Shown: piece after piece, positions 1-9,534 of the stretch
Numbering within the stretch: the first letter of the stretch is position 1
How the letters are laid out: the number at the start of each line of letters is the position of its first letter
NCBI RefSeq assembly: GCF_000721105.1
Contig: NZ_JOEV01000032.1
Coordinates: forward strand, 1 to 64,000
DNA from: Streptomyces cellulosae
GTDB lineage: Bacteria; Actinomycetota; Actinomycetes; Streptomycetales; Streptomycetaceae
DNA length: 64,000 nucleotides
Direction: 5' to 3'
The notes under the pieces: generated by a model
Seen by the model: the letters and a program-made list of their open reading frames with translations, nothing else
Database searches by the model: none
Told to the model about the DNA's origin: nothing
Made by a program: the position numbers and the translations under genes

Positions 1-1
1 A

Positions 2-55
2 GACGAGGTCGCTCAGCGGGTCGCAGAACTGCTCGGGGAGGGCCCGCCGGCGTGA
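2..55 (+). CDS. C-terminal end of an unidentified protein cut by the window edge
   Basis: An open frame enters from the left edge and stops at 53-55. It encodes about 17 residues ending in LLGEGPPA, with G/C at nearly all third positions. This fits the tail of a real gene, but it is too short to assign a family. Confidence 0.3.
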   Translation, partial: DEVAQRVAELLGEGPPA

Positions 56-92
56 GGCCGCGACCGGCGCAACCGCCATTCTGAAACGATCA

Positions 93-344
93 CTAAGGCT
101 GTCCCGAACTGTAAAGAGGGGTGAGGCCGGGTTGAGACTGCGTCGCGGTCTGCTGCGGCCGCCCAGCGATGGATGTGTGGGTCGGGATGGGCTCGGGCGA
201 GACGGCTGCCGTCGTGCTGCAGAGCAGGCAGTCGCCAGTGCCACCCGGTCGTCCGAACGGGGCTGCCCCGCAGTCCCCGAACTCGGCAGGAATCGCGAAC
301 AACACAGCCCACTCGGCGTCCGAAAGCTCATGAAGACGTACCAC
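93..344 (-). pseudogene. IS5-type transposase, N-terminal fragment
   Basis: With a GTG start, the first residues contain LSDAEWAVL, the usual opening of IS5-family transposases (LSDxEWxxLxPLLP). The similarity ends after about 15 residues and the catalytic DDE core is missing. Upstream, at 376-390, is a terminal repeat like those of two other IS5-type relics here, so this is the truncated 5-prime end of an IS. Confidence 0.55.
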
Positions 345-375
345 GACAAGCGTGATCCCTCATCGCTCACTCACC

Positions 376-390
376 TTTGAAGACGACCCT
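376..390. repeat. IS terminal repeat (right end)
   Basis: TTTGAAGACGACCCT matches the IS ends at 53441-53458 (TTTTCGAAGACGATCCCT) and 56765-56780 (TTTGAAGACGGACCCT). It marks the outer edge of the relic at 93-344; sequence to the right belongs to the interrupted locus. Confidence 0.55.
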
Positions 391-547
391 GGCCGTGACC
401 CTCTGGCATGCCGTCATGGACGAACTGGCCGAACAGCATCCACCACTGAGGGAGGGCAACACCTCGCTGAGGACGAAGGGCAAGGCCATCATCGGCGCGG
501 CCGCTCTTGTGCCGGCAGGCGTTCTGCGTGCCGGTTGTGGACGATGA
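391..547 (+). pseudogene. Unidentified gene fragment to the right of the IS end
   Basis: A frame of about 50 codons runs from the IS edge to a TGA at 545-547 with strongly biased third positions. It includes DELAEQHPPLREGN and an Ala/Gly/Val-rich stretch near the C-terminus. No family is recognised. It looks like the 3-prime part of a gene interrupted by the IS. Confidence 0.3.
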
Positions 548-899
548 TCCTGACGCGCATCGTCTTGTCACAGCCCTTGTATCCCTGCCTGACATGCCAC
601 CGTCGGGGTTGTTGCCGGCGTCGTCGTGGCGGACGTCCGGGACGAGAGGGTTCAGCAAGGCCGACGAGCAGCTCACGGTCACCTGGTACGACGACGTCCG
701 AGGCGCTGGGTGGGGGATGTGAAAGCCCCGGCTGGACGGGGGAGACCAGCCGGGGCCGTCGGGCGGTGGCGTGCGGAGGGCGGTCGCCTCTCGGCGGAAG
801 GCTCCATGGGGCTTCAGCAGATGAACGGTCAACCGTCTCGGGTTGTTCCCGCCCGAGTCCGGGCAGCCGGTGTGAGGTGGGGAACATCCATGCCGGGGG
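548..899. other. Intergenic region without a convincing gene
   Basis: Frames on both strands are short, Arg/Pro-rich shadows with no family signature. The only clear structure is the hairpin at 725-756. Confidence 0.5.
725..756. terminator. Perfect 11-bp hairpin, probable ligA terminator
   Basis: GCCCCGGCTGG at 725-735 pairs exactly with 746-756 around a 10-nt loop. There is no T-run, as is common in actinomycetes. It lies about 145 bp past the ligA stop codon and could work in both directions. Confidence 0.55.
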
Positions 900-2996
900 T
901 CAGTTGAGGCAGTCGGCGACCAGGGTGGCGAATTCGTCCGGGGTGGCCAGGCGGATACCGAGGTCCTCGGCCTTGGCTCGCTTGGATCCCGCGCCGTCTC
1001 CGGCGACGACGAGGGTGGTCTTCTTGGAGACGCTGGAGGAGGAGCGGCCGCCGGCTTGTTCGATGAGCTCGTTCATCTGGGTGCGGCTGAGGTTCTCCAG
1101 AGGGCCGGTCATCGCGCCGGTGACCACCACCGTCATCCCCGCCAGCGGCCCGCCGACGGGCTCCTGGTTCGCTGCGGCGCTGTCTGCGACGGTTTCCGCC
1201 GGAGCGGGAGGGGTGGCGCCGGGTTCGGTCATGTTCACCCCGGCCGCGGCGAGTTTGTCGATGAGCGGGGCGAGTTCGGCGAGTTCGGCGACGATGGACG
1301 GCGCCTTCTCCGTGCCGATGCCCTCGACCTGCTGCATCAACGTGGCGTCGGCGGTGCGGATGTTGTCCATGGTGGCGAAGTGACGGGCGATCCGGCGGGA
1401 CATGGAGCGGCCGGTGCCGCGGACCCCGAGCGCGCAGAGCACCCGTGACAGCGGCTGGTCCTTGGCCGCGGCCAGTGCGGCGAGGAGGTTGTCGGTGCTG
1501 GTCTCTCCCATCCGTTCCAGGCTCAGGAGCTGTTCGCGGGTGAGGGTGAACAGGTCGGCGAGATCGGCGACCAGGCCGGCGTCGACGAGTTGGACGACGC
1601 GGGTCGCGCCGAGGCCTTCGATGTCGAGCTGGTCGCGGCCGGCGGCGTAGGAGAGGGCGGCGACCAGGTGGCAGTTGCGGCCGTTGTTGCAGCGCCAGCG
1701 CTGCTGGGTGGTGTCGATGTCGGCCCCGCAGCGCGGGCACATCTCGGGGAAGGCGATGGGCTGTTCGTCGCCGCTGCGCAGGTGGGCGACGGGGGCCTCG
1801 ATGCGGGGGATGACGTCACCGGCGCGGTGGACCATGACGTGGTCGCCCAGGCGCAGGTCACGGCGGATGATGTCGGCCGGGTTGTGGAGGGTGGCGTAGG
1901 TGATGGTCGCGCCGTCGATCTCGACCGGTTCCAGGACGGCGCGCGGGGCGATGATGCCGGTGCGGCCCACGTTCCACTCCACCTGAAGCAGGCGGGTGAT
2001 CTTTTCCACGGCGGGCAGCTTGTAGGCGATCGCCCAGCGTGGAGCGCGGGAGCCTGATCCGGCGGCCTGCTGGTCGGCCGCGAGGTCGGCCTTGATGACG
2101 ACTCCGTCGATCCCGAACGGCAACTGGGCGCGCAGCGCGGCGATCTCCCGGACGCGGGCGAGGACCTGTTCGACGGTGTCGGCGGTGATGCCGGGCGCGG
2201 CGGTCGTTGCGGTGGTGTTCACCCCGTACGCGGCGGTCTGGGCCATGAGGTCGCTGTGCGCGAGTTCGCCCAGCTGTTCCGCCAGCGCGGTCTCGGTGCG
2301 TGCGGTGGGAAGGAGTCCGTAGCCGAAAAAGGTCATCGGCACGGTGTAGGCGCGCTCCCGGGCGCGCAGGCTGCCGGCCGCAGCGCCGCGTGGGTTGGCG
2401 AACGACTGCCCGCCATGGGCGGTGCGCACCTCGTTGGCGTACTCGAACTGGGCGGTGGTCATCAGTACTTCACCGCGGACCTCTACGGTGACCGGCTCGG
2501 CCAACTGCTCGGGCAGGCCCTCGATGGTGCCGATCGCGTGTGAGACGTCCTCTCCGGACGTTCCGTCGCCACGGGTGATCAGCTGTCTGAGGCGGCCGCG
2601 GCTGTAGCGGGCGGCGACCGCGAGCCCGTCCAGTTTCGGCTCGACACTGAAACGGGTCACGTCGCGGCCGATCCTGCGGGACAGCGAGGCGGTCCAGGCG
2701 GTGAACTCGTCGGGGGAGAAGACGTTGTCCAGGCTCAGCATCACCACCGTGTGCGGGACATCTCCGACTGCGGCGCCTGCGGCGACTTTGCCGGTGGGGG
2801 AGTCGGGCAGCACCTCATCAGGGTGATCGTGCTCCCACGCTGCGATCCCGCGCACCAGCCGGTCGTAGGTGTCGTCGTCCAGCGGAGAGGCACCATCCCC
2901 GTAGTAGGCGGCAGCGGCCGTCGCCACGGTCTCGACTGCGTGGGCGTAGGCGGCGGCATCCACGATCTGAGCGGTTGGTGTCGTCATGCCCGTCAT
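900..2996 (-). CDS. ligA: NAD-dependent DNA ligase, divergent LigA
   Basis: Seals nicks in duplex DNA through an enzyme-AMP intermediate made from NAD+. About 698 residues, normal for LigA. In order: an Ia-like N-terminus with a YY..D....DD.YD.L pattern (about 31-46); an adenylation domain with catalytic Lys in KLDG (121-124); an OB fold; a four-cysteine zinc finger (C420, C423, C436, C441); helix-hairpin-helix repeats; and a BRCT domain at the C-terminus ([11 protein letters not shown]). The ATG at 2996 is preferred because AGGCAGG lies just upstream; 2987 is an alternative. It is clearly diverged from the usual housekeeping streptomycete LigA, so it is probably an accessory copy. Its neighbours are not replication genes. 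Confidence 0.93.
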   Translation of the reverse strand: MTGMTTPTAQIVDAAAYAHAVETVATAAAAYYGDGASPLDDDTYDRLVRGIAAWEHDHPDEVLPDSPTGKVAAGAAVGDVPHTVVMLSLDNVFSPDEFTAWTASLSRRIGRDVTRFSVEPKLDGLAVAARYSRGRLRQLITRGDGTSGEDVSHAIGTIEGLPEQLAEPVTVEVRGEVLMTTAQFEYANEVRTAHGGQSFANPRGAAAGSLRARERAYTVPMTFFGYGLLPTARTETALAEQLGELAHSDLMAQTAAYGVNTTATTAAPGITADTVEQVLARVREIAALRAQLPFGIDGVVIKADLAADQQAAGSGSRAPRWAIAYKLPAVEKITRLLQVEWNVGRTGIIAPRAVLEPVEIDGATITYATLHNPADIIRRDLRLGDHVMVHRAGDVIPRIEAPVAHLRSGDEQPIAFPEMCPRCGADIDTTQQRWRCNNGRNCHLVAALSYAAGRDQLDIEGLGATRVVQLVDAGLVADLADLFTLTREQLLSLERMGETSTDNLLAALAAAKDQPLSRVLCALGVRGTGRSMSRRIARHFATMDNIRTADATLMQQVEGIGTEKAPSIVAELAELAPLIDKLAAAGVNMTEPGATPPAPAETVADSAAANQEPVGGPLAGMTVVVTGAMTGPLENLSRTQMNELIEQAGGRSSSSVSKKTTLVVAGDGAGSKRAKAEDLGIRLATPDEFATLVADCLN

Positions 2997-3004
2997 CCTG
3001 CCTG

Positions 3005-3190
3005 TCACCACTGACAACGGCCCCGAACGCGGACGGGGCCTGGACCGTGAGCTGGACAGGGGACAGTGGCCAGGCAAGTGAAGACGAGCGCGCCGGACTC
3101 GTCGGCGTACGCACTGGTGATGAAGTCGGCGAGGTGGCTGCCGGTGTCGGAGTCGAGGACCAGGAGCCAGACGGCGTCGGCAGCTGACCG
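3005..3190 (-). pseudogene. Unidentified coding fragment just upstream of ligA
   Basis: A minus-strand frame ending at 3005 encodes [17 protein letters not shown] and onward with almost pure G/C third positions. The frame opens only at about 3268, has no convincing start codon, and crosses the hairpin at 3211-3246. It stops 8 bp before the ligA start. No family is recognised; it is probably a gene remnant. Confidence 0.35.
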
Positions 3191-3210
3191 CCTGACCGCC
3201 TGACCGCCGA

Positions 3211-3246
3211 GAGGCTCTGGCTGATCAGCCGACCAGCCAGAGCCTC
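3211..3246. terminator. Perfect 13-bp hairpin
   Basis: GAGGCTCTGGCTG (3211-3223) pairs with 3234-3246 around a 10-nt loop. It coincides with the stop region of the decayed minus-strand gene at 3225-3930, and separates that gene from ligA. Just to the left, an 8-bp unit (gaccgcct) is repeated about three times. Confidence 0.75.
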
Positions 3247-3930
3247 CCCGGGCGGTCAGTAGTCCCGGTCACCGGGACACAGTGGAATGCCCAGTACTGG
3301 CGCAGGTGCGGGCCGAGCGGGACGAACTTGCCGTCGCCGAACGTGTTCTTGCGCGGGTGAGCGAGCAGCTCGCCGACGAGCGCGCCTCGGCCGCGCCAGC
3401 ACCCGGGCAGGTGGGCGGCGGCCGGTGAGGCTGATCCCGCATCGCACGCCGGATTTCGAACGCAGCAACTGCCAGGCGTAGCGGGTCGCGGTGGGCCGGT
3501 GGTCGCCTCGGGCCAGGTGGGCCAGAGAAGGTCGACGGTCTCCGCCCACCTGCTGGTGCGCCGCTCGCACTGCAGGTAGGGCCGCGCGTAGGCGCTGTAG
3601 GGCTGCCACATGGCCTGAGTGGGATCGCGATGGGCGACGGGCTGTTCCGCCTGACCGAGCGGCTGGACGTCCGAGGATCGGGCTCTTGATCCAGGTGTTC
3701 TTGTCGGCCTCCACCGCGGCCGCCTTCCGCATGCGGCGCACCGGGCTGACCGGCGGTCCAGGGCACGGATCGCGCTGTAGGTGATCTACCAGGCCGGGTG
3801 GTAGCCCTTGCTTCGCAAGAGTTCGGACAGCCGGGGCTGGGAGTGGTCGGAGCGACTGACGAGGGCGTCCAGGGTCTGGCTGCTCTCGACGAGTCGGCTG
3901 CGGACCGGCTCCAGGGCGTTCAGCGGGCGG
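3225..3930 (-). pseudogene. Decayed gene of unknown family
   Basis: Protein-like segments appear in succession in different frames. One is LVESSQTLDALVSRSDHSQP near 3870-3800, ended by an in-frame TAG in the codon after a Trp. Then ITYSAIRALDRRSARCAACG, then KNTWIKSPIL, then PYSAYARPYLQCERR, and finally NTFGDGKFVPLGPHLRQYW at about 3340-3270. The last stop lies inside an intact terminator hairpin. At least one nonsense mutation and two or more frameshifts have inactivated it. The family is not recognised; a CxxC pair suggests a possible zinc site. Confidence 0.4.
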
Positions 3931-3938
3931 CGCGCGGG

Positions 3939-5222
3939 TCACAGGCGCATGACGATCAGGGCGATGTCGTCGCGGGCGCCGCTGCTGACGCCGAGGTTGG
4001 CGAGCAAGGCGTCAGCCAGACGTTCGGGGTTGTGGCGGGCATGGCGGGCGAGCGTGTCGGTGAGGCGTTGCAGGCCGGCATCGATGTCCTCGCCGCGGCG
4101 TTCGATGAGGCCGTCGGTGTAGAGCACGAAGGTGTCGCCAGGTGTGTAGGGCAGGTCGGCCTGGAGGCGGGGGACGGGTTTGGGGCGTGCCCCCAGCGGT
4201 GGGTCGGTGGCCTGGTCGAGAAGATCGCAGGTGCCGTCCGGGTGGAGCAGGACGGGCGGCGGGTGCCCGGCGCTGCTGTACATGATGCGGCGAGCGTGGG
4301 TGTCGACGACGGCTTGGACGACGGTGGTGGCCAGCGCACCCTCGACATAGCGTGCGTACAGCCCCAGGACGTCCAGGGCTCTCGCGGGCTCTTCGACGGC
4401 CCGGACGGAGGCGGACAGCGCGCTGCGGAGCATGCCCATGACGGCGGCGGCCTCCAGGCCGTGGCCGACGACGTCGCCTACCGCGACGGCGAATCTGTTC
4501 TCGGGCAGGTCGACCACCTCGTACCAGTCGCCGCACACGTTAAGTGATCCGGCGGCGGGCAGGTAGCGCACCACGGTGTCCCGATGCCGGGCCAAATGGG
4601 GTGAATGGAGCATGGCCTCCTGCAAGGTGACAGCGACCTGGCGCTCCCGGGCGTGGGCTTGGCGCAGTTCCTCGTTCAGTCGATGGAGCTCGCGCGCCCG
4701 TGCGTACAGTTCGACCTCCATCGCCTCCACGTCGCTGAGCGCCCCGCCTCGGCGCGGGCGAGGGTGGGAGAGGATGAACGAGGTCACGTCCTCCCCCCGG
4801 TGGATGATCCACTCCACGTGCCCATCCGGCCCGAGCACAGGTGTGTTGATCGCGGACCACCAGCGCTCCTCGAACACGCCGGGCCGGTCGGCCACGGGAA
4901 TGTCGTACTTCATCGGCGCCATCGTGTCCGGCTCCTTCGAGCGCAGGACCCAGTGCAGGGAGGCGTGAAGATTCCGCACCCCGTCCGCATCCGGGTCCGC
5001 CGGATTCTCAGGGAACGCATCGAAGAGGTACCGCCCGAGCAGATCCTCCCGAGTACGGCCGGTCACGCGGCAGGCTGCCTCATTGACGTCCGCGAGCACC
5101 AGATCCGGGCCCAGCACCATGCAGGGGCTGGGGGTGACCGCGAAAAGTGCCTGGTAGTCGATCCCCGGCCTCGCCACCCGATGCGGCCGGGCATTCTCAG
5201 CAGGGCTGCTCTCGTCCCTCAC
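3939..5222 (-). CDS. PAS domain PP2C-type (SpoIIE/RsbU-like) serine phosphatase
   Basis: A 427-residue soluble protein. An N-terminal PAS domain (about 20-150; LFAVTPSPCMVLGPDLVL, then an RGEDVTSF turn) is followed by a short coiled coil (about 165-205; ELYARARELHRLNEELR) and a SpoIIE phosphatase domain. Metal-binding acidic motifs are visible: GDWYEV, GDVVGHG, YTDGLIERR and the terminal GARDDIALIV. Such proteins usually dephosphorylate anti-sigma-factor antagonists in response to a signal sensed by the PAS domain. No anti-sigma or antagonist gene is adjacent, so the partner is unknown. The gene looks intact. Confidence 0.9.
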   Translation of the reverse strand: MRDESSPAENARPHRVARPGIDYQALFAVTPSPCMVLGPDLVLADVNEAACRVTGRTREDLLGRYLFDAFPENPADPDADGVRNLHASLHWVLRSKEPDTMAPMKYDIPVADRPGVFEERWWSAINTPVLGPDGHVEWIIHRGEDVTSFILSHPRPRRGGALSDVEAMEVELYARARELHRLNEELRQAHARERQVAVTLQEAMLHSPHLARHRDTVVRYLPAAGSLNVCGDWYEVVDLPENRFAVAVGDVVGHGLEAAAVMGMLRSALSASVRAVEEPARALDVLGLYARYVEGALATTVVQAVVDTHARRIMYSSAGHPPPVLLHPDGTCDLLDQATDPPLGARPKPVPRLQADLPYTPGDTFVLYTDGLIERRGEDIDAGLQRLTDTLARHARHNPERLADALLANLGVSSGARDDIALIVMRL

Positions 5223-5504
5223 TCTTACGTTCTACCGTTCGCCGGCGTCCTCGGCACCTGGACACATCACCTGCCCTCGCCCCGTGAACCTCCGCCATGT
5301 GCGCTCCTGACGACGGACTACAGGGACCGTAAGTGCGCTGCCGCATCCGCGCCGGACGGTTGCCCGCCAACTCTGCCGATCAGCTCGCCGACTCAAGCGC
5401 CACAACAGGTCGTGTGATCACTCGGGCCGACTCGCCGACTTCGTGATCATCTGGAATCGCGCTCCTGTTTTCGGCGGCGACGGCGGCACCGAGAGAGCGC
5501 CCGT

Positions 5505-5640
5505 TCCGCCGGTCGCACGCCGCTGACCAGCTCGCCGGCCCTCCCTCCGACCCTCGTCACGTCGGCGGATGTCGCCGAGGTCCACCGGCTCCTCGAGGCC
5601 AGGGGCACCCATGGGAAGACCGTGCTCGCTGTCGCGGGGC
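5505..5640 (+). pseudogene. C-terminal scrap of a quinone oxidoreductase-like dehydrogenase
   Basis: One plus-strand frame reads ADVAEVHRLLEARGTHGKTV followed by LAVA. This is the usual end of zinc-type or quinone oxidoreductases (A..AHR.LE.G...GK.VL.V). Nothing upstream in the frame is convincing, so only the tail remains. The frame stays open to 5849 as antisense of the next pseudogene. Confidence 0.35.
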
Positions 5641-5743
5641 AGGGAGCCGAGCCAGTCGTCCCTGTCACGCGTCCGAAAGGACTTTCGGGACTGCCGCGCG
5701 TCCGGGAGTCCTCACCGGTTCGCCCCCTGCGCCGAGGTGCCCA

Positions 5744-6655
5744 GCCGTTCGGCAGCTCTCCGAGCAGCTTCCACGTGCGCCGTCGGTCCGCCTCGCCGCC
5801 CAAGTCCGTCGCGGTGAACACGACCTCCGGCGCGTCGGCCTCGCAATAGCGCCGCACTTCGGCGGCGACGGTCTTCTCGTCGCCGATCACGGCCAGGTCG
5901 GCGGCCCGGGTGGCGCCGGAGAGGCCGATGATGCGCTGGTAGGAGGGAAACCGTTCGTAGAACGCGAGGGTTTCGGTCACCGTCTTCCGTACCGCCTCGA
6001 CGTCGGCGGTGACCGCGCCGGGCACGAACGCGACGATCCTAGGTGTCGGGCGGCCTGCCGATGCGGTCGCGGCGGTGACGGCCGGGATGACGTGCTCGGC
6101 GAGGGCGCGCGGGCCGGCCACGAGCGGAAGAATGCCGTCGGCGAGTTCGCCCGAAACGCGCAGCGCCCGCGGCGCCATGGCGGCGACCAGGAACGGCACC
6201 GGCGGTTCGTTGCCGGGTACCGTCGCCGGCGGCGGTGTGGTTGTGGCGGTCAGCAGAGCTCGCCGTGAAAGTCGGCGCTGCCCGTCTCCACGAGGAGGCG
6301 CAGGGCGATGAGGAACTCGCGGAGCCGCGCGACGGGGTGCTCGTACGGGACGCCGAAGCCTGTCTCGGTCAGGTGCTTGGTGCCGAGTGCGAGCCCGAGG
6401 TGGTAGCGGCCACCGGTGACGGCCTGGGCGGGCTGGGCCTGGCCGGAGACGAGCAGCGGACGTCGGCCGAACACAGGGATCGCGGCGGTCCCCGGGCACC
6501 TCGCGGCCCACGATCGCGGCGAGCGAGGGGGAGTCGTACGTGAAGGTCTGCCCGAACCACGCGGAGTGCAGGCCGGCCTCGTGGGTCTCTCGCGCGAGCT
6601 GCACCGTGGAGTCGATCCGGGTCTGGAGAGGGAGTGCCACACCTCGGCTCGGACC
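5744..6655 (-). pseudogene. LLM-class (F420-dependent type) oxidoreductase, frameshifted
   Basis: Luciferase-like TIM-barrel oxidoreductase. The N-terminal part (STVQLARETHEAGLHSAWFG ... VGREVPG) is in one frame. The middle (TGGRYHLGLALGTKHLTETG ... FHGE) is one frame away. The rest (VPFLVAAMAPRALRVSGELA ... VIGDEKTVAAEVRRY) returns to the first frame. The breaks are near 6500 and 6260. Order and length match the family, which suggests recent inactivation or sequence errors. Whether F420 or FMN would be used cannot be told. Confidence 0.7.
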
Positions 6656-7075
6656 CCTCCTGCCGTCGACGGGTATCCCCGCCCGGAAGTCAAGTTGGGC
6701 GAGCTGCTTCCGCTGCACCTTGTAGGTGAAGCCGCCCAGCTGCCCCGTGTGCTCCCAGGCCAGGTGGTAGGTGACCGGCAGGCCCTCGTCGTCCTGGCGT
6801 CTCCAGTCGTCGGCGTACAGGGCGGACGCTTCATCCTCGGGCACCTTGGGTCCGAGCAGCCCGAAGCGTGCGCCCGCGAAGGTCGGCGGCAGGTACTCGC
6901 GTATGCCCTTGCTGGGCCCTCGCCCCGCTTGTAGCTGACAGTGGCCTTGGCTTCGATGTTCTCGGCCGCCGCGTCTCGCCGGCGGCCCAACAGTTCGTGC
7001 TCCGGCCCACCACCGGGGAGGGCTGGCCGGCAGGATCACCGGCCGGTTCGGCCTGGGCGGCGCCGACCGGGCCAC
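6656..7075 (-). pseudogene. Unidentified frameshifted fragment upstream of the LLM gene
   Basis: Coding-like sequence continues upstream of the LLM relic: NIEAKATVSYKRGEGP in one frame, then EYLPPTFAGARFGLLGPKVP and ALYADDWRRQDDEGLPVTYH in the next. The switch is near 6920. This does not belong to the LLM family, and I do not recognise it. Confidence 0.3.
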
Positions 7076-7107
7076 CCGCCAGCAGAGGGGCAGTCCGGTG
7101 CAGGTCG

Positions 7108-8049
7108 TTACTTCGATTCCAGTCGTCCCAGAGGGTGGGAATCACCGGCGAGGGCGGCCTGTGTCTTTTCCCAGTCGGTGTGGTCGGTACCGGTGATGTG
7201 GCGCAGGTAGGCGAGGGTGACCTGCTGGACGAGGGCAACGCGGCCGGGATTCTCGTCGGTGGTCTCTGCGGCCTCGTAGCCGGAGATGCCACCGAGGAAG
7301 TGCCGGCCACCGTAGACCGTCAGGAGGCTCTTGTTGCTGCGGCTGAGGGTGTACGGGTCGGTCGTCCAGGACGGTCCCCGGGTGGAGAGCGGGAGTTCGT
7401 CCTTGTCGCCGGCGACCACGAGTCCGGGTGCGGTGATGTGGGAGAAGTCCTGGTCGCGCAGCCAGGGAAGGTGCTCGTGTGCGAAGGGGGTCAGTTCGTC
7501 GCCGCCCTTGCCCGCTGTGGCCAGTTGGATGCTGGCCATGACCCGGGGGTCGGACATGTCCTGCGCGGTTCCGGTCTGGGGGTCAGTGACGCGCAGACCC
7601 ACGAGGACGCCCGCGGTCTGGCCGCCGAAGGAGTGTCCGGCTGCGACGATACGACTGTGGTCCACCCGGCCGGTCAGGCCGGGCACGGATGCCTCCAGGG
7701 TGTCGAGTTCGTCGAGGATGCGCTTCATGTCCTGCACACGGTAGCGCCACAGGTGGGGCTTGCGGGGATCGTCCGCGGCGACGTCGAGGCGCTTGGAGTC
7801 CAGGTGAGTGGCCTGGACCACCACGAAGCCATGGGAGGCCCAGTGGTCGACCAGCGGTGCGTAGCCGTCCAGGTCCGAGCCGAATCCGTGCGCGAACAGC
7901 ACGATCGGCAGATTGGTGTCGGTGACCGGTGCGGAGACGCGTACGTGCAGGTCCGCGCCGCGCTGCGGCGCGGGCAGCACGACCGGTTTGACCGACACGG
8001 TCGGGGTGGAAGCGGGGCCGGTGAGGCCGGTCGACCTGTAGGTGGTCAT
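7108..8049 (-). CDS. Alpha/beta hydrolase, chlorophyllase/PAF-acetylhydrolase-like
   Basis: A 313-residue cytosolic hydrolase. LFAHGFGSDL (51-60) forms the oxyanion region and GHSFGG (138-143) carries nucleophile Ser140. The acidic and histidine residues are probably in GDKDELP and in YGGRHFLGG. Proteins of this layout cleave esters or lactones; the substrate is unknown. GGAAGAAG precedes the ATG. The gene ends close to the relics on its left and follows the amidohydrolase pseudogene (start 8860) on the same strand, so the two may once have formed an operon under the MerR gene at 9024. Confidence 0.85.
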   Translation of the reverse strand: MTTYRSTGLTGPASTPTVSVKPVVLPAPQRGADLHVRVSAPVTDTNLPIVLFAHGFGSDLDGYAPLVDHWASHGFVVVQATHLDSKRLDVAADDPRKPHLWRYRVQDMKRILDELDTLEASVPGLTGRVDHSRIVAAGHSFGGQTAGVLVGLRVTDPQTGTAQDMSDPRVMASIQLATAGKGGDELTPFAHEHLPWLRDQDFSHITAPGLVVAGDKDELPLSTRGPSWTTDPYTLSRSNKSLLTVYGGRHFLGGISGYEAAETTDENPGRVALVQQVTLAYLRHITGTDHTDWEKTQAALAGDSHPLGRLESK

Positions 8050-8096
8050 GCGTGGCTTCTTCCAGGTGCGGTGGGTGTGGTGGGGTCGGGCTGCTC

Positions 8097-8860
8097 TCAG
8101 GGGGAAGCTGCGTTCGGCGTTGAGTGGCCGAGTGTGCTGCTGCCTTGCTCGTCCATGGGGACACTGCTGACGAAAGTGCGAGTGCCGCCGGAGTCAGCAC
8201 CGCACTTGCTGCGGATGCGCCGTAGTGGAGTCGGCACCGAACATCGCGATCGGCCCGGATACGTCCAAGGCTGCCTGGAGCATGCGGTGGATGTAGGCGC
8301 CGTGGGCGGGGACGGCGAGGTTGCCAGCGAGGTGGCACAGGACGCGGCGCTGCAGGTGCGTGGCGGCGGAGTTGAGCAGGTCGGGGTGACGGTCGCAAGT
8401 GCCGGCCAGGATGAGACGGAGCGTGGCGAAGGCCGGCTTCCGGAACAGCATCGCCCCGACGTGACCGAGGCGGGTGACTGCGCCTCCAACTCGGCGGCCG
8501 CCGCGTGCGGATAGGACATGGGTAACGTGGCGAAGGCCGCGAAGCGGTCGGGATGACGGGGGGCGGCGCCCGCAAGCACGTCGTTGGCCTCCCGCGCCGG
8601 CGCGACGGCCGTCTTCGCCGACAGAGGCTGGGTGCCCGGTGTCGTGTGGGAGAAGACCTCCATGTCCACACCGCTGGCATCCATCCGCGCCAGGCGCTCC
8701 TCACCGACATCGAGCAGACACAGATTGGCCAGCCCCGACTGCTCATCTTGTTGACGGTCTCGTCGTCGCCCCACCTCAGCAAGGCGTTGCGCAGTTCGGG
8801 AGTCCAGGCGTGTTCCTCGACGACGATCACCCGCCGCAGCTGGGTGTTGTCCCCGCTCAT
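8097..8860 (-). pseudogene. Amidohydrolase family 2 (ACMSD-like), frameshifted and deleted
   Basis: The start RRVIVVEEHAWTPELRNALL is followed in a second frame by ERLARMDASGVDMEVFSHTT and HPDRFAAFATLPMSYPHAAA. A third frame has RHPDLLNSAATHLQRRVLCH and ALDVSGPIAMFGADS. This is the order of metal-dependent amidohydrolases, including the terminal Asp segment. The stretch with the family's metal-binding and W.WH signatures is missing, so the enzyme is dead rather than merely misread. Confidence 0.6.
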
Positions 8861-8883
8861 ATCGTCGCGCTCTTTCGGTCGGG

Positions 8884-8925
8884 CCCTTGGGCGTCAGGAG
8901 ACGACCCTTGGGCGTCAGGAGACGA
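8884..8925. repeat. 21-bp tandem duplication
   Basis: The unit CCCTTGGGCGTCAGGAGACG plus A occurs twice without interruption (8884-8904, 8905-8925). It lies between the amidohydrolase relic and the MerR operator. Confidence 0.9.
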
Positions 8926-8960
8926 ACTGAAGAAGGTTCTCCGGTGGGGCGCACGTCAGT

Positions 8961-8994
8961 TACGCTAAAACCTCACGTTGACGTCAGAGGCAAG
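8961..8994 (+). promoter_or_regulatory. MerR operator/promoter, copy 1
   Basis: TACGCTAAAACCT, a variable core holding the 8-bp palindrome TGACGTCA, then GTCAGAGGCAAG. The same flanks occur at 35111-35144 before another MerR gene. The box ends 29 bp before the MerR start. It is probably the autoregulatory and divergent operator. Confidence 0.7.
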
Positions 8995-9023
8995 TTGCAT
9001 CATGAACGTCACACAGGAGAAGG

Positions 9024-9410
9024 ATGCGCGTCGGAGAACTCGCCGCCCGGACCGGCGTCAGTGTCCGGGCCCTGCGTTACTACGAGGAGCAGAATCTGCT
9101 CAGCGCCGAGCGCAGCCCCAGCGGCCAGCGCCACTACCAGGAGAGCGCGGTCGACCGGGTCCAGCTGATCCAGCAGCTGTACGCCGCCGGGCTGTCCAGC
9201 AAGACAATCGTCGAGCTCATGCCGTGCGTCATCGACGGCCAGGCCACTCCCGCCCTGCTCAAGCGGTTGGCCGCGGAGCGCGAGCATGTCGACCAGCGCG
9301 TCACCGAGCTCACGCGGGCCCGGGACCGGCTCGACTCGGTCATCACCGCCGCCACCGGCAACATGATCACCGGCACGCCCTGCCGGGCAGGAAACAATCG
9401 CCTAGCCTAG
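9024..9410 (+). CDS. MerR-family transcriptional regulator
   Basis: 128 residues. The N-terminal winged helix is intact (MRVGELAARTGVSVRALRYY, then SPSGQRHY), followed by a dimerisation helix (about 80-115). The short C-terminus lacks metal-binding cysteine clusters and an effector domain. A cysteine in ELMPCVID is at the same place as in the MerR at 35215 (ELMPCRDA), which suggests a thiol or electrophile sensor; that is inference. AGGAGAAGG precedes the ATG. Target candidates are itself and the minus-strand amidohydrolase/hydrolase genes. Confidence 0.9.
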   Translation: MRVGELAARTGVSVRALRYYEEQNLLSAERSPSGQRHYQESAVDRVQLIQQLYAAGLSSKTIVELMPCVIDGQATPALLKRLAAEREHVDQRVTELTRARDRLDSVITAATGNMITGTPCRAGNNRLA

Positions 9411-9421
9411 CTGAGGAACAC

Positions 9422-9452
9422 CGATGGGGCCCGTCGATGACGGGCCCCATCG
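9422..9452 (+). terminator. Perfect 14-bp hairpin after MerR
   Basis: CGATGGGGCCCGTC (9422-9435) pairs exactly with 9439-9452 around a GAT loop, 12 bp after the MerR stop. Confidence 0.85.
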
Positions 9453-9534
9453 TCATGGAGCTGGTGACGTCAGCTACGAATACGCGACCCATCAACACGC
9501 GAGCTCACCAGTCCCGAGGCCGTCATCCGGCTCA

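Noticed and set aside
6868..8514. Very long plus-strand open frame (548 codons)
   Set aside because: It is antisense to the alpha/beta hydrolase and amidohydrolase relic; its translation is Gly/Val/Arg-rich with no family signature, typical of high-GC shadow frames.
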